A DNA stretch of 32,386 nucleotides from Gammaproteobacteria bacterium (GTDB lineage Bacteria; Pseudomonadota; Gammaproteobacteria; Arenicellales; JAOTYS01), in contig JAOTYS010000006.1 in the NCBI GenBank assembly GCA_029861795.1, positions 1 to 32,386 on the forward strand, given 5' to 3'. The translations under genes were made by a program, and so were the position numbers. Below are positions 16,609 to 23,594 of the stretch, one piece after another. The notes beneath the pieces are model-generated. The model was given only the letters and a program-made list of their open reading frames with translations, was not told the DNA's origin and ran no database searches. Positions within the stretch are counted from its first letter, which is position 1, and each line of letters starts with the position of its first letter.

Positions 16609-17973
16609 ATGCTCAAACTCAAGAATCTGCTGGTCGCTTTATTGCTGATAACAGGGGCCGTATATGGTGGTCTGAAGGGCTATATCCACTATAAGTTCAA
16701 GAATGCTGTTGACGATATAGTTGCAATAGCAAAGCCGTTTGCAAGGATCGATTACGGTGGCCTTGGCTCGTCATTCGACGGCACCCTGACAGTGGAAGAC
16801 ATCGCGATCTCGCCTTGGGCATTCGACGATGAGGTTCAAATGCAGGTGGTTGAGATCCAGGGTCCCGGGCTGGGGTTTCTGCTGAGCGGGGCAAAGCAGT
16901 TCGAACGGGGCGAGATGCCCGAGAAGATGCGATTTGCAATGAAGGGTGTGCGGCTGGATGTGGATGGTGAGTTGTTGGGCGCACTACGGGATGCGCAGAG
17001 CTCCGACTGGGCACTGATGATGGGCATTCAGGACTCGAGCGCGTGCGGCTTGGAACAGATCTTTGGCCCATGGAACATGCGAGAGCTGGGCTACGACGGT
17101 TTGGTGGTCGATGTTGGTGCGGACTTTAACTTTAACAAAGCCATCAACGAGCTACGCATGGCGCTGGACTACTCGGCCCGCGGTATAGAGTCGACAAGCG
17201 TGAACATGACGCTCAGCGGGATGAAACCATTAGCGGCGATACGTACGCGGGTGCAGCCGCAGCTAGATGATTTCATGGTGAAATACAGCATGGAGCCGTC
17301 TTACGCGAGTAAGGCGATCGAGTACTGTGCCGAGGCGAACAAAAAGACGGTCGATGAGTTCATTCAGTGGATGGTGAGCGAGGACAATGAATATTATACT
17401 CATACCCTCGGTATCGTCCCGGGTCCAGGGATTCGCGGTGCGCTTGAGCGCTTTCTAAAGAACCCCGACGAGATTCATATAAGTGCCCAGCCGCCGACCG
17501 CTTTAGACCCCAGTGGACTGCAGTTTTACACACCGGAGGACATCATAGAGCTGTTGGGTCTGCAGGTATTCGTCAATAACGAACCGGTACAAGACCTGAG
17601 CTTCCAGGTGGCTGATACGTCGCGCTTTAAGCGGAAGCGAAAGCCTATGACGAAATCGTTGGAATCAGCCAAGGCCACTACCCGTATGCCAGGTGATGTG
17701 CGGCGATCCGCGGTAACGCCAGCCCGAGCCAAGACATCATCGACGCAAGGTACCGAAAGCTACCGTCGCGTGAAAACGCGGGCGCTAAGGGATTATGTCG
17801 GCAAGCGTGTACGCCTGCATACTACCAGCGGCATGCGACGCGACGGCTGGCTTACGGAAATACGTAATGGGCAGGCCGTCATCGTACCGGACAAGTATGG
17901 CGGGGGTGTGTCGATCCACGTGCCGCTGTCGCGCATCAACAAAGCGGAAGTCTTTGTGGCCGGTGAATCCTAA
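16609..17973 (+). CDS. Envelope protein with N-terminal membrane helix and C-terminal SH3/LSm-like domain, function unknown
   Basis: I do not recognise this 454-aa protein as a named family. A single membrane helix lies at about 7-24 (LLVALLLITGAVYGGLKGY). The body (about 45-330) has short beta-rich stretches such as IDYGGLGSSFDGTLTVEDI, a pattern recalling AsmA-like or DUF945-type periplasmic proteins, and probably faces the periplasm. A Lys/Arg/Ser/Thr-rich linker (about 335-390) leads to a compact C-terminal domain (395-450) beginning DYVGKRVRLHTTSGMRRDGW and containing GGGVSIHVPLSRINKAEVF, which looks like a small SH3/LSm barrel. The start lacks a clear ribosome-binding site. It is the only intact gene between the tRNA and the IS remnant. 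Confidence 0.72.
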   Translation: MLKLKNLLVALLLITGAVYGGLKGYIHYKFKNAVDDIVAIAKPFARIDYGGLGSSFDGTLTVEDIAISPWAFDDEVQMQVVEIQGPGLGFLLSGAKQFERGEMPEKMRFAMKGVRLDVDGELLGALRDAQSSDWALMMGIQDSSACGLEQIFGPWNMRELGYDGLVVDVGADFNFNKAINELRMALDYSARGIESTSVNMTLSGMKPLAAIRTRVQPQLDDFMVKYSMEPSYASKAIEYCAEANKKTVDEFIQWMVSEDNEYYTHTLGIVPGPGIRGALERFLKNPDEIHISAQPPTALDPSGLQFYTPEDIIELLGLQVFVNNEPVQDLSFQVADTSRFKRKRKPMTKSLESAKATTRMPGDVRRSAVTPARAKTSSTQGTESYRRVKTRALRDYVGKRVRLHTTSGMRRDGWLTEIRNGQAVIVPDKYGGGVSIHVPLSRINKAEVFVAGES

Positions 17974-17991
17974 TAGTATCTGCACTTAGGC

Positions 17992-18019
17992 GCAGCGCTC
18001 CAGCTGCGGAGAGCGCTGC
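17992..18019 (+). terminator. Strong stem-loop after the 454-aa protein gene
   Basis: GCAGCGCTC (17992-18000), a ten-base loop, GAGCGCTGC (18011-18019): nine perfect pairs, 18 bases after the stop codon. No T run follows, so it may be a transcript-end stabiliser rather than a full intrinsic terminator. Confidence 0.45.
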
Positions 18020-18099
18020 CACTCACCTCGCATCTGAGCATCTGGTCTAGCCTGTGGGTTCAATGGATCGACGCAACACATTGGCTAAATCGTTCGGCC

Positions 18100-18611
18100 G
18101 GTGTTCGGAATTTTAGCGTTTTTCTTGGTCGTTCGTTAAGACTTCGAGCAACGGCGTTCGTCGATGATTATTCACGAGCCTGTATCGGCCAGCTCGTCGA
18201 CACATCAATTTTGGGCTTACGGCTGGTGCGTTATCTGGAGGAACTCGCGCTAACGCGGCCGCTGCCAAAATCCATTATCATGGACAATGGCCCCGAACTG
18301 ACCAGTAAAGCTATGCTCTTCTGGCGCCAACGAACCGGGGCGACGCTCAACTTTATTCAGCCTGGTAAACCGACGCAGAATGCATTCGTTGAAAGCTTCA
18401 ACGCACGTTTCCGTGATGGCTGTCTAAACCAACACTGGTTTAAAGATCTGGCCGATGCCAGACAGACCATTCGTGACTGGCGCCGACACTACAACCACGT
18501 TCGACCACACAGCTCATTGGGCTATCAAGCGCCGGCCGTGTTTGAAATGCAGGTAGCCTGATACTATGAATTTGTCTCTCTCACATTGGCAACCCTTCAG
18601 GGGGAAGATCA
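18100..18611 (+). mobile_element. Right-hand remnant of an IS3-family (IS407-like) element
   Basis: The fragment holds the distal half of an IS3-type transposase gene and, after its stop, the sequence GGCAACCCTTCAGGGGGAAG continuing to ATCA at 18611. Read from the other strand the end begins TGATCTTCCCCC, the TG-starting, C-rich form expected for an IS3/IS407 inverted repeat. The left end, orfA and the first half of orfB are absent. The exact right boundary is inferred. Confidence 0.65.
18109..18561 (+). pseudogene. IS3-family transposase OrfB, C-terminal fragment
   Basis: A DDE integrase-core fragment. From 18151 it reads TAFVDDYSRACIGQLVDTSI; the second catalytic Asp is in IIMDNGPELTSK and the Glu in NAFVESFNARFRDGCLN, followed by the usual HYNHVRPHSSLGYQAP ending. 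The position of the first catalytic Asp (normally WSMDFVSD) reads RNFSVF, with Asn in place of Asp, and a proper start is missing. The open frame from 18211 alone would be 116 aa. It cannot be an active transposase. Confidence 0.85.
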
Positions 18612-18733
18612 AATCGGCAAGCGCTCTTTGATAGGTTCGCATGTTGCTTTGCCAGATACGACCTTGTCTGACGCCAACTTTCGGTCCGAATGTCTGTCAA
18701 AGCAAAAACCACCAACCAATGGCAGGGGGAAAC

Positions 18734-18967
18734 ATGGACATCTACGATACGACGCAAGAGTCACGACTACTTATACCTGCATTAGGGGGATTTTATCGAG
18801 TAGTTTCAGACCTGGCGTATCCCCCGATTCGATTCGTGGCAGACGCGATGCTCATTCCGCATGTATGGATGAAGATCTTCGGCGGCGCATTAGCGGGCAC
18901 AGCCCAGGCAGTGCTCTCTCACCGTGCGCTAGATGCCACGTTTCGCCACGCGATGCGGGTGACATGA
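18734..18967 (+). CDS. Truncated DoxX-like membrane protein
   Basis: A 77-aa product from ATG 18734 with a good AGGGGGA ribosome-binding site. Residues 8-48 match the start of DoxX-family proteins (RLLIPALGGFYRVVSDLAYP, then PIRFVADAMLIPHVWMKIFG), where the usual motif is LxPHGxxKLFG. After FGGALAGTAQ the sequence (AVLSHRALDATFRHAMRVT) no longer looks like DoxX, and the remaining helices of the four-helix family are missing. Yet its stop codon overlaps the next start (ATGA at 18964-18967), as in translationally coupled pairs. It may be a decayed gene, or a shortened gene retained for coupling. Confidence 0.65.
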   Translation: MDIYDTTQESRLLIPALGGFYRVVSDLAYPPIRFVADAMLIPHVWMKIFGGALAGTAQAVLSHRALDATFRHAMRVT

Positions 18968-19752
18968 ACGAAGGTGCGAATAAAAGGCCGGTGACAGCCG
19001 AGCCGGCCGCGTGCTCGGCTGTTGACGTATCGGCAACCCAGCCTGTCTCCGGCGGCTGGCCCGGGACGCGCATACCGTGGGTGCGAATCGCCGTCGGCAT
19101 GGCAATCGTCGGTGTGCTGGTGGCAGCGTATGTACTCTTGTCTAAGACCGGGGCCCTGGACACGCTCATGGATGGTGCGGCGTTGCGTGCACGCATTGTT
19201 GAGCTCGGTGTGCTCGGGCCACTGGCAGTCATCGGGTTGATGATCGGGGCGATTGTGTTGAGCCCGATCCCGAGCGCGCCGATTGCGCTGGCCGCCGGTG
19301 CCGCCTATGGCCATACCTGGGGAACCGTCTATGTCCTGATAGGCGCCGAAGCAGGGGCCTTGATTGCCTTCGCCATTGCGCGCCTGTTGGGGTGTGACAT
19401 CATGCAGAAGTTCTGCAGACAGGATACATCACTTCGGTTGCTGGGCTCGCAGAATGCATTGATGGCAATCGTCTTCATCAGCCGGCTGCTTCCCTTTATC
19501 TCGTTCGACGTAGTGAGCTATGCGGCCGGCTTGACACCGTTATCCTTGTGGCGGTTCGTCGTGGCGACGCTGGCCGGGATCATACCGGCGAGCTTTCTGT
19601 TAGCCCACTTCGGGGCCGAGATGGTATCAGCGGACACGCGACGCATCGCCATCAGCGTGCTGGCCCTCGGCGCGCTGACATTGATACCGATCGCAGTTAA
19701 AGTCGTAATGAACAGGCGGCGCAAACAGTCTACAAAGCGCACGGGTATTTAG
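18964..19752 (+). CDS. TVP38/TMEM64 family (SNARE-associated/DedA-like) membrane protein
   Basis: A 262-aa inner-membrane protein. After 37 polar residues come a helix (about 40-60) and the VTT/SNARE-associated domain: LSPIPSAPIALAAGAAYG (99-116), GAEAGALIAFAIARLLG (127-143), then ISRLLPFISFDVVSYAAGL and GIIPASFLLAHFG. Bacterial members of this superfamily include DedA proteins and, for related folds, lipid scramblases; the substrate here is unknown. The start overlaps the stop of the DoxX-like stub by four bases (ATGA), so translation is likely coupled. It converges with the cyclase gene on the other strand. Confidence 0.88.
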   Translation: MNEGANKRPVTAEPAACSAVDVSATQPVSGGWPGTRIPWVRIAVGMAIVGVLVAAYVLLSKTGALDTLMDGAALRARIVELGVLGPLAVIGLMIGAIVLSPIPSAPIALAAGAAYGHTWGTVYVLIGAEAGALIAFAIARLLGCDIMQKFCRQDTSLRLLGSQNALMAIVFISRLLPFISFDVVSYAAGLTPLSLWRFVVATLAGIIPASFLLAHFGAEMVSADTRRIAISVLALGALTLIPIAVKVVMNRRRKQSTKRTGI

Positions 19753-19820
19753 GACGTTAAGATGGATCTGCGCCGGTCACTTACCGGATCGCTACCACAC
19801 CTCTCGATACCGCTTCCGCC

Positions 19821-21284
19821 CTACAGCCCCGGGAGTTCATAGACCGTAACCGGCGTCTCGTGCCCTCGAATAGCGACTTCACCAATTTTCTTAAACTCAA
19901 AGCTGTCACCGGCCAACTCAGCCGTACGTTGCGACACTAAGACACGCGAGCCGTACTCTTTGTTTAGTTGTTCAAGTCTTGCGGCTAGGTTCACCGCATC
20001 GCCGTGCACTGTATAGCCCAGCCGATCGCCATCGCCCACCGTGCCACCGACAACCAAGCCCGTGTTGATGCCGATGCGGGTGTTTAACGCGATCCCATCG
20101 ACGAAACGCCGGTTCTCCAATAGGAGCTGGACCGCCAATGCTGCCCGCACCGCATTGGCGGCATGGTCCGTGTCCTCTACTGGTAGGTTAAAGCTCGCCA
20201 GTATCGCATCGCCCTGGAACTGGGTGATAACGCCACCATGCTCGTGAATCGGCTGGGCGGCCACCGCAAAATATTGGTTGAGCATCGCGATCACTTGTTC
20301 CGGATGTAGCTCCTCAGAAATGGCGGTAAAACGCTCAATATCCGTGAACAGAATGGTGGCTTCACGCACCTGCGGGCGCACGACTCCCCGATCCCGAAGG
20401 ACAGCGGTCGCAACGCTCTCGGATACGAACTTACCCAACGTCTCCCGAACGAACGCCCGGTCTGCCAAGCCCTCGGCCATGACGTTAAAGCCAACGGTAA
20501 GCCTACCGATTTCGTCATCTGAGACCACCGGCGCCCTGATTTTCAGATCGCCTTGGCCGACCTGTTGCATCGAGGCTAAGAGCCTGTTCACGGGGCGCGT
20601 GAGGTTACGGGTGATAAAAACAATGGCGGTACCAGTGAGGAACAGCGCGCCAAGCATATCGATCTGCAGGATTTGCGTGATTTCCAGACCCTGAAGTCGC
20701 CGAAAGTCTTCGAAAAAATAGGTTCTAAAGAAAAACAACGACAAGGGCACCACCGAAACGGCAACAAACGCCACGATCAGTTTGTACAGCACGCGACCCG
20801 CGCCCGGCTTGATCACGAGACCGTGCCGGCGAAAGATCTCATCCCTGAGTCGTGCGGTGTAATCGCCAATAACAAAGTAAACGTACAGACTCATGAGCGC
20901 GCCAAGGATCGCGATTAGAACCGCTGGGTAGATCAGCAGCTGTAGAAGATTCGGTACGTTACGCAGGTGCCACACATGGTGGAAAAAATACTGGGGATAC
21001 ATGTGCAGCAACATCAAGAGGAAGCCCCATCCCGCCGATAGGATTGGAAGCCTGCGTAGACGATATTGCGCCGGTTCGAAATCGGCCTCGCCGCTAAGGT
21101 ATCGGGTGATCGGTGCAAAAAGGAAGCGCGCACCAATCAGATTCAATACGACGAGGACCAACGCGACTCCGAGGACCATACCGGGAAAGTGCTCTAGATG
21201 ACCGGCGATCGACATGGATACCGTGGAGAGTATCAGTACCACCACGGCCACGCTCAACATAGAAAGGTAATATCGACGGGCCAT
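19821..21284 (-). CDS. Membrane-bound class III adenylate/guanylate cyclase with HAMP domain
   Basis: A 487-aa signalling enzyme that makes a cyclic nucleotide from ATP or GTP. About six membrane helices lie in residues 5-225, HAMP at about 225-280, and the cyclase domain at about 305-487. Metal-binding Asp315 (ILFTDIERFT) and Asp359 (FQGDAILASF) and the Asn432/Arg436 pair (VNLAARLE) are intact. The purine-recognition Lys of typical adenylate cyclases seems to be Gln355 (TQFQGD), so base specificity is uncertain. ATG 21284 is preferred over an 83-residue extension that has low-complexity basic sequence and overlaps the SHOCT gene. Confidence 0.93.
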   Translation of the reverse strand: MARRYYLSMLSVAVVVLILSTVSMSIAGHLEHFPGMVLGVALVLVVLNLIGARFLFAPITRYLSGEADFEPAQYRLRRLPILSAGWGFLLMLLHMYPQYFFHHVWHLRNVPNLLQLLIYPAVLIAILGALMSLYVYFVIGDYTARLRDEIFRRHGLVIKPGAGRVLYKLIVAFVAVSVVPLSLFFFRTYFFEDFRRLQGLEITQILQIDMLGALFLTGTAIVFITRNLTRPVNRLLASMQQVGQGDLKIRAPVVSDDEIGRLTVGFNVMAEGLADRAFVRETLGKFVSESVATAVLRDRGVVRPQVREATILFTDIERFTAISEELHPEQVIAMLNQYFAVAAQPIHEHGGVITQFQGDAILASFNLPVEDTDHAANAVRAALAVQLLLENRRFVDGIALNTRIGINTGLVVGGTVGDGDRLGYTVHGDAVNLAARLEQLNKEYGSRVLVSQRTAELAGDSFEFKKIGEVAIRGHETPVTVYELPGL

Positions 21285-21378
21285 TGAAAATTCCGAAAGA
21301 TCACAGTGCCGCTTCGTGCCGCAATCGCGACGCAGTTTTACTGCGCCATTTACCCCAAGACGCAGTAGCGTCTTGCGT

Positions 21379-21705
21379 TCAGTCGGACAGCAACCGCCTT
21401 CGTTCCTCGAACTCGTCCTTGTCGATTTCGCCGCGCGCGAAACGCTCTTTGAGGATATCGAGCGCGGTCTTCTCAGCCGGAGGGGGCACGGTACCCGTTG
21501 ATCCGCTACCAAGCCAGCGGACCAGGAGCACAATCACGACAATGACCCCACCCCAAAAGAGAACCATCATGAGGGAACCGAAGATCATGTGTCCCCAGCC
21601 CCAGTCGCCCCACATATGGCGATAACCAGGGGTGGTCTGGGCGTGCGCCGCCGTGATGAGCGCCGCGGACAAGAGAACAAATGCGAATCTTATGCAATGT
21701 TTCAT
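21379..21705 (-). CDS. Small membrane protein with C-terminal SHOCT domain
   Basis: A 108-aa protein with a cleavable-looking signal peptide (1-23, ending AHA), a Trp/Gly/Met-rich stretch (MWGDWGWGHM), one membrane helix (about 43-63) and a C-terminal SHOCT motif (LDILKERFARGEIDKDEFEE, then RRRLL). SHOCT is a short helical oligomerisation module common in small membrane proteins. ATG 21705 follows GAGGAG; the in-frame extension to 21777 is unlikely. It precedes the cyclase gene on the same strand by 94 bases, so the two could be cotranscribed. The His/Met/Trp-rich periplasmic segment might bind metal, which is speculative. Confidence 0.85.
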   Translation of the reverse strand: MKHCIRFAFVLLSAALITAAHAQTTPGYRHMWGDWGWGHMIFGSLMMVLFWGGVIVVIVLLVRWLGSGSTGTVPPPAEKTALDILKERFARGEIDKDEFEERRRLLSD

Positions 21706-22064
21706 CGGTCTTGCTCCTCGAACTGAGCGGTGGTGGAGGCCCCGCGCGTGGACGGGTTGCGCCAAGCTGGCCCCCAACCATTAAAACCCAGGTTGACAGA
21801 TCTTTCCAAAACCATTTGATCTGACTCAAGGTCGCCCCCAGGGTCTCACTTAACACAACTTTACCCCCAAGAAAAAAACCAGAAACCGAGGGCGCCTAGT
21901 ATAGCGCTCCCCGTTCCTCTATAGGAATCGGATAAACTGGACGAAAATTCGGTGGTCCGCTTCATCGAGGATCTGATTGGGATTAGCGTTTTTCAAAACG
22001 GCAAGTTTTAAAATTACTAAATGAGATAGAATTTTATTATTGATACTAAAGTGAGGGCGTACAT
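21706..22064. other. Divergent intergenic region between SHOCT and GST genes
   Basis: 359 bases with no gene recognised. The part next to the GST gene (about 21995-22050) is markedly AT-rich, as expected for a promoter region, and contains TAGAAT and GATACT candidates for -10 boxes, but no convincing -35 pairs with them. GTGAGGG before ATG 22065 serves as ribosome-binding site. Confidence 0.5.
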
Positions 22065-23066
22065 ATGGGCCAGCTGGTCGACGGTAAATGGGAAGACGTT
22101 TGGTACGACACCAAGTCGACCAATGGGAAGTTTGTCCGACAGAGCGCCGCCTTCCGAAATTGGATAACCGCGAACGGAGAACCAGGACCCACCGGTGATG
22201 GTGGATTCAAAGCAGAGTGCGGTCGATACCACCTCTACGTGTCACTGGCCTGCCCTTGGGCGCATCGAACGTTGATCTTTCGTAAGCTCAAAGGGCTTGA
22301 GGAAGCGATTTCGTTATCTGTGGTCAACGCGTATATGGGTGCCGAGGGCTGGACATTCGAACCTGGGGACGCTGTGATCGCCGATAGTGTCAACAATGCT
22401 TCTCGCTTGCACAAAATCTACACCTTGGCGCAACCGCACTACACGGGCCGGGTGACCGTACCTGTTCTTTGGGACAAACAAAAGGAAACCATCGTTTCCA
22501 ACGAATCTTCGGAGATCATCCGGATGTTTAATGCGGCATTCGACGACGTGGGTGCGTTTCCCGGTGACTACTACCCGGAGAAGCTAAGAGCCGACATCGA
22601 TTCAGTAAATGACACGATCTATTCAACGGTGAATAACGGTGTTTACAAGGCCGGCTTTGCAACGACACAGGCGGCGTACGAAGACGCAGCCAACGCTCTG
22701 TTTGCGACGTTGGACATGTTGGAAGATCGTTTATCCAAGCAGCGATATCTCGTCGGCTCTCAACTCAGTGAAGCCGATTGGCGGCTCTTTACGACGTTAG
22801 TACGCTTTGATCCGGTATACGTGGGCCACTTTAAGTGCAATCGTCGCCGACTGATTGACTATCAAAACTTGTGGGAATACGTCTGTGATCTGTATCAGGT
22901 ACCCGGTATCGCTGAAACGGTAAACCTTGACTATATCAAGAAACACTACTATCAAAGTCACACGTCGGTGAACCCGACCGGTATCATGCCAATCGGCCCT
23001 GAGATCGATTATTCGGTGCCGCACAGCCGTGCCCGATTTGACCAGAGCCAGGTGTCGCGCAGGTAG
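22065..23066 (+). CDS. Glutathionyl-hydroquinone reductase (xi-class glutathione transferase)
   Basis: A 333-aa cytosolic enzyme that removes glutathione from glutathionyl-hydroquinones, of the YqjG/ECM4/PcpF group. The catalytic Cys63 lies in the diagnostic motif LACPWAHRTL, preceded by the family-typical FKAECGRYHLYVS. Later landmarks are VPVLWDKQKETIVSNESSEI (glutathione-binding cis-Pro and SNESSEI), YKAGFATTQAAYE and LSEADWRLFTTLVRFDPVY, followed by KKHYYQSHTSVNPTGIMPIGP. The length is normal for the class. It is a single gene with its own AT-rich upstream region. An endogenous quinone substrate is likely but unknown. Confidence 0.95.
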   Translation: MGQLVDGKWEDVWYDTKSTNGKFVRQSAAFRNWITANGEPGPTGDGGFKAECGRYHLYVSLACPWAHRTLIFRKLKGLEEAISLSVVNAYMGAEGWTFEPGDAVIADSVNNASRLHKIYTLAQPHYTGRVTVPVLWDKQKETIVSNESSEIIRMFNAAFDDVGAFPGDYYPEKLRADIDSVNDTIYSTVNNGVYKAGFATTQAAYEDAANALFATLDMLEDRLSKQRYLVGSQLSEADWRLFTTLVRFDPVYVGHFKCNRRRLIDYQNLWEYVCDLYQVPGIAETVNLDYIKKHYYQSHTSVNPTGIMPIGPEIDYSVPHSRARFDQSQVSRR

Positions 23067-23250
23067 CCTCGCCTACGTAGTGCAGCGGTAGATTTTCATA
23101 GTATCTAACGATTTTTAGCTTGTGCCCTGGTCCGTCATGAAACACTACTTCATCTAGTCGTGAAGTATGTGGAACGCAAGCTTTATAGAAAACCACAGCG
23201 CAAGCAGCAAAAGCTGTTAACAACACCGCCTAGAAGATCTTCTTTGTCAT
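23067..23250 (-). pseudogene. Truncated lipoprotein/secreted-protein remnant with an early stop
   Basis: On the minus strand an ATG at 23250 reads MTKKIF, then TAG (23232-23230), then AVLLTAFAACAVVFYKACVP, HTSRLDEVVFHDGPGHKLKI and VRYYENLPLHYVGE. A hydrophobic export signal followed by a well-formed soluble sequence suggests a former secreted or lipid-anchored protein. After YVGE the frame runs into the antisense of the GST gene 3' end, so the original C-terminus is lost. A GTG at 23226 could allow a short product after the stop. I do not recognise the family with certainty. Confidence 0.45.
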
Positions 23251-23459
23251 GGGGACCATCTAGGGCCATGCAAGTACTGACAAGTCTAATCAGTATAGTC
23301 TTTGGCCTGTCCGCAAGCGGCTGACCGCCTGGGACTGCGAAGCGGAGACACATCGTTTAGCGGTTACGTGTGGCCGCTGATTCGTGAAGGTTGGAATGTG
23401 AAACCTTACGCCATTTCATACATTTGAACAAAACACTTCGACCCTTTTCTTCCCCCAAG
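23251..23459. other. Spacer upstream of the large signalling gene
   Basis: About 200 bases with no gene recognised and no clear terminator; with the remnant before it and the leader after it, the non-coding gap between the GST gene and the large signalling gene is 528 bases. Confidence 0.4.
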
Positions 23460-23488
23460 TTGCCGAAACGGGGCGGTGGCCGTATAAT
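23460..23488 (+). promoter_or_regulatory. Sigma70-type promoter of the CheB-CheR-GGDEF-EAL gene
   Basis: TATAAT at 23483-23488 is a perfect -10 element; TTGCCG at 23460-23465 matches four of six -35 bases with a 17-base spacer. Transcription would start near 23495, giving an untranslated leader of about 100 bases before the ATG at 23595. Confidence 0.55.
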
Positions 23489-23594
23489 TTATTTCAACGG
23501 GGGTGTCATGTCTTATTGGACAGCGGATGTGCTGAAAATCTCCAGACGCTCGCGCGCGATAGGTTGTACCAAAAGCAAGGATGATTAGAAACCT

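Noticed and set aside
15683..18650. Second copy of the tRNA-Gln 3' end as the far attachment site of an island
   Set aside because: I looked for the tRNA 3' sequence downstream by eye and found no copy; the far boundary is therefore not called.
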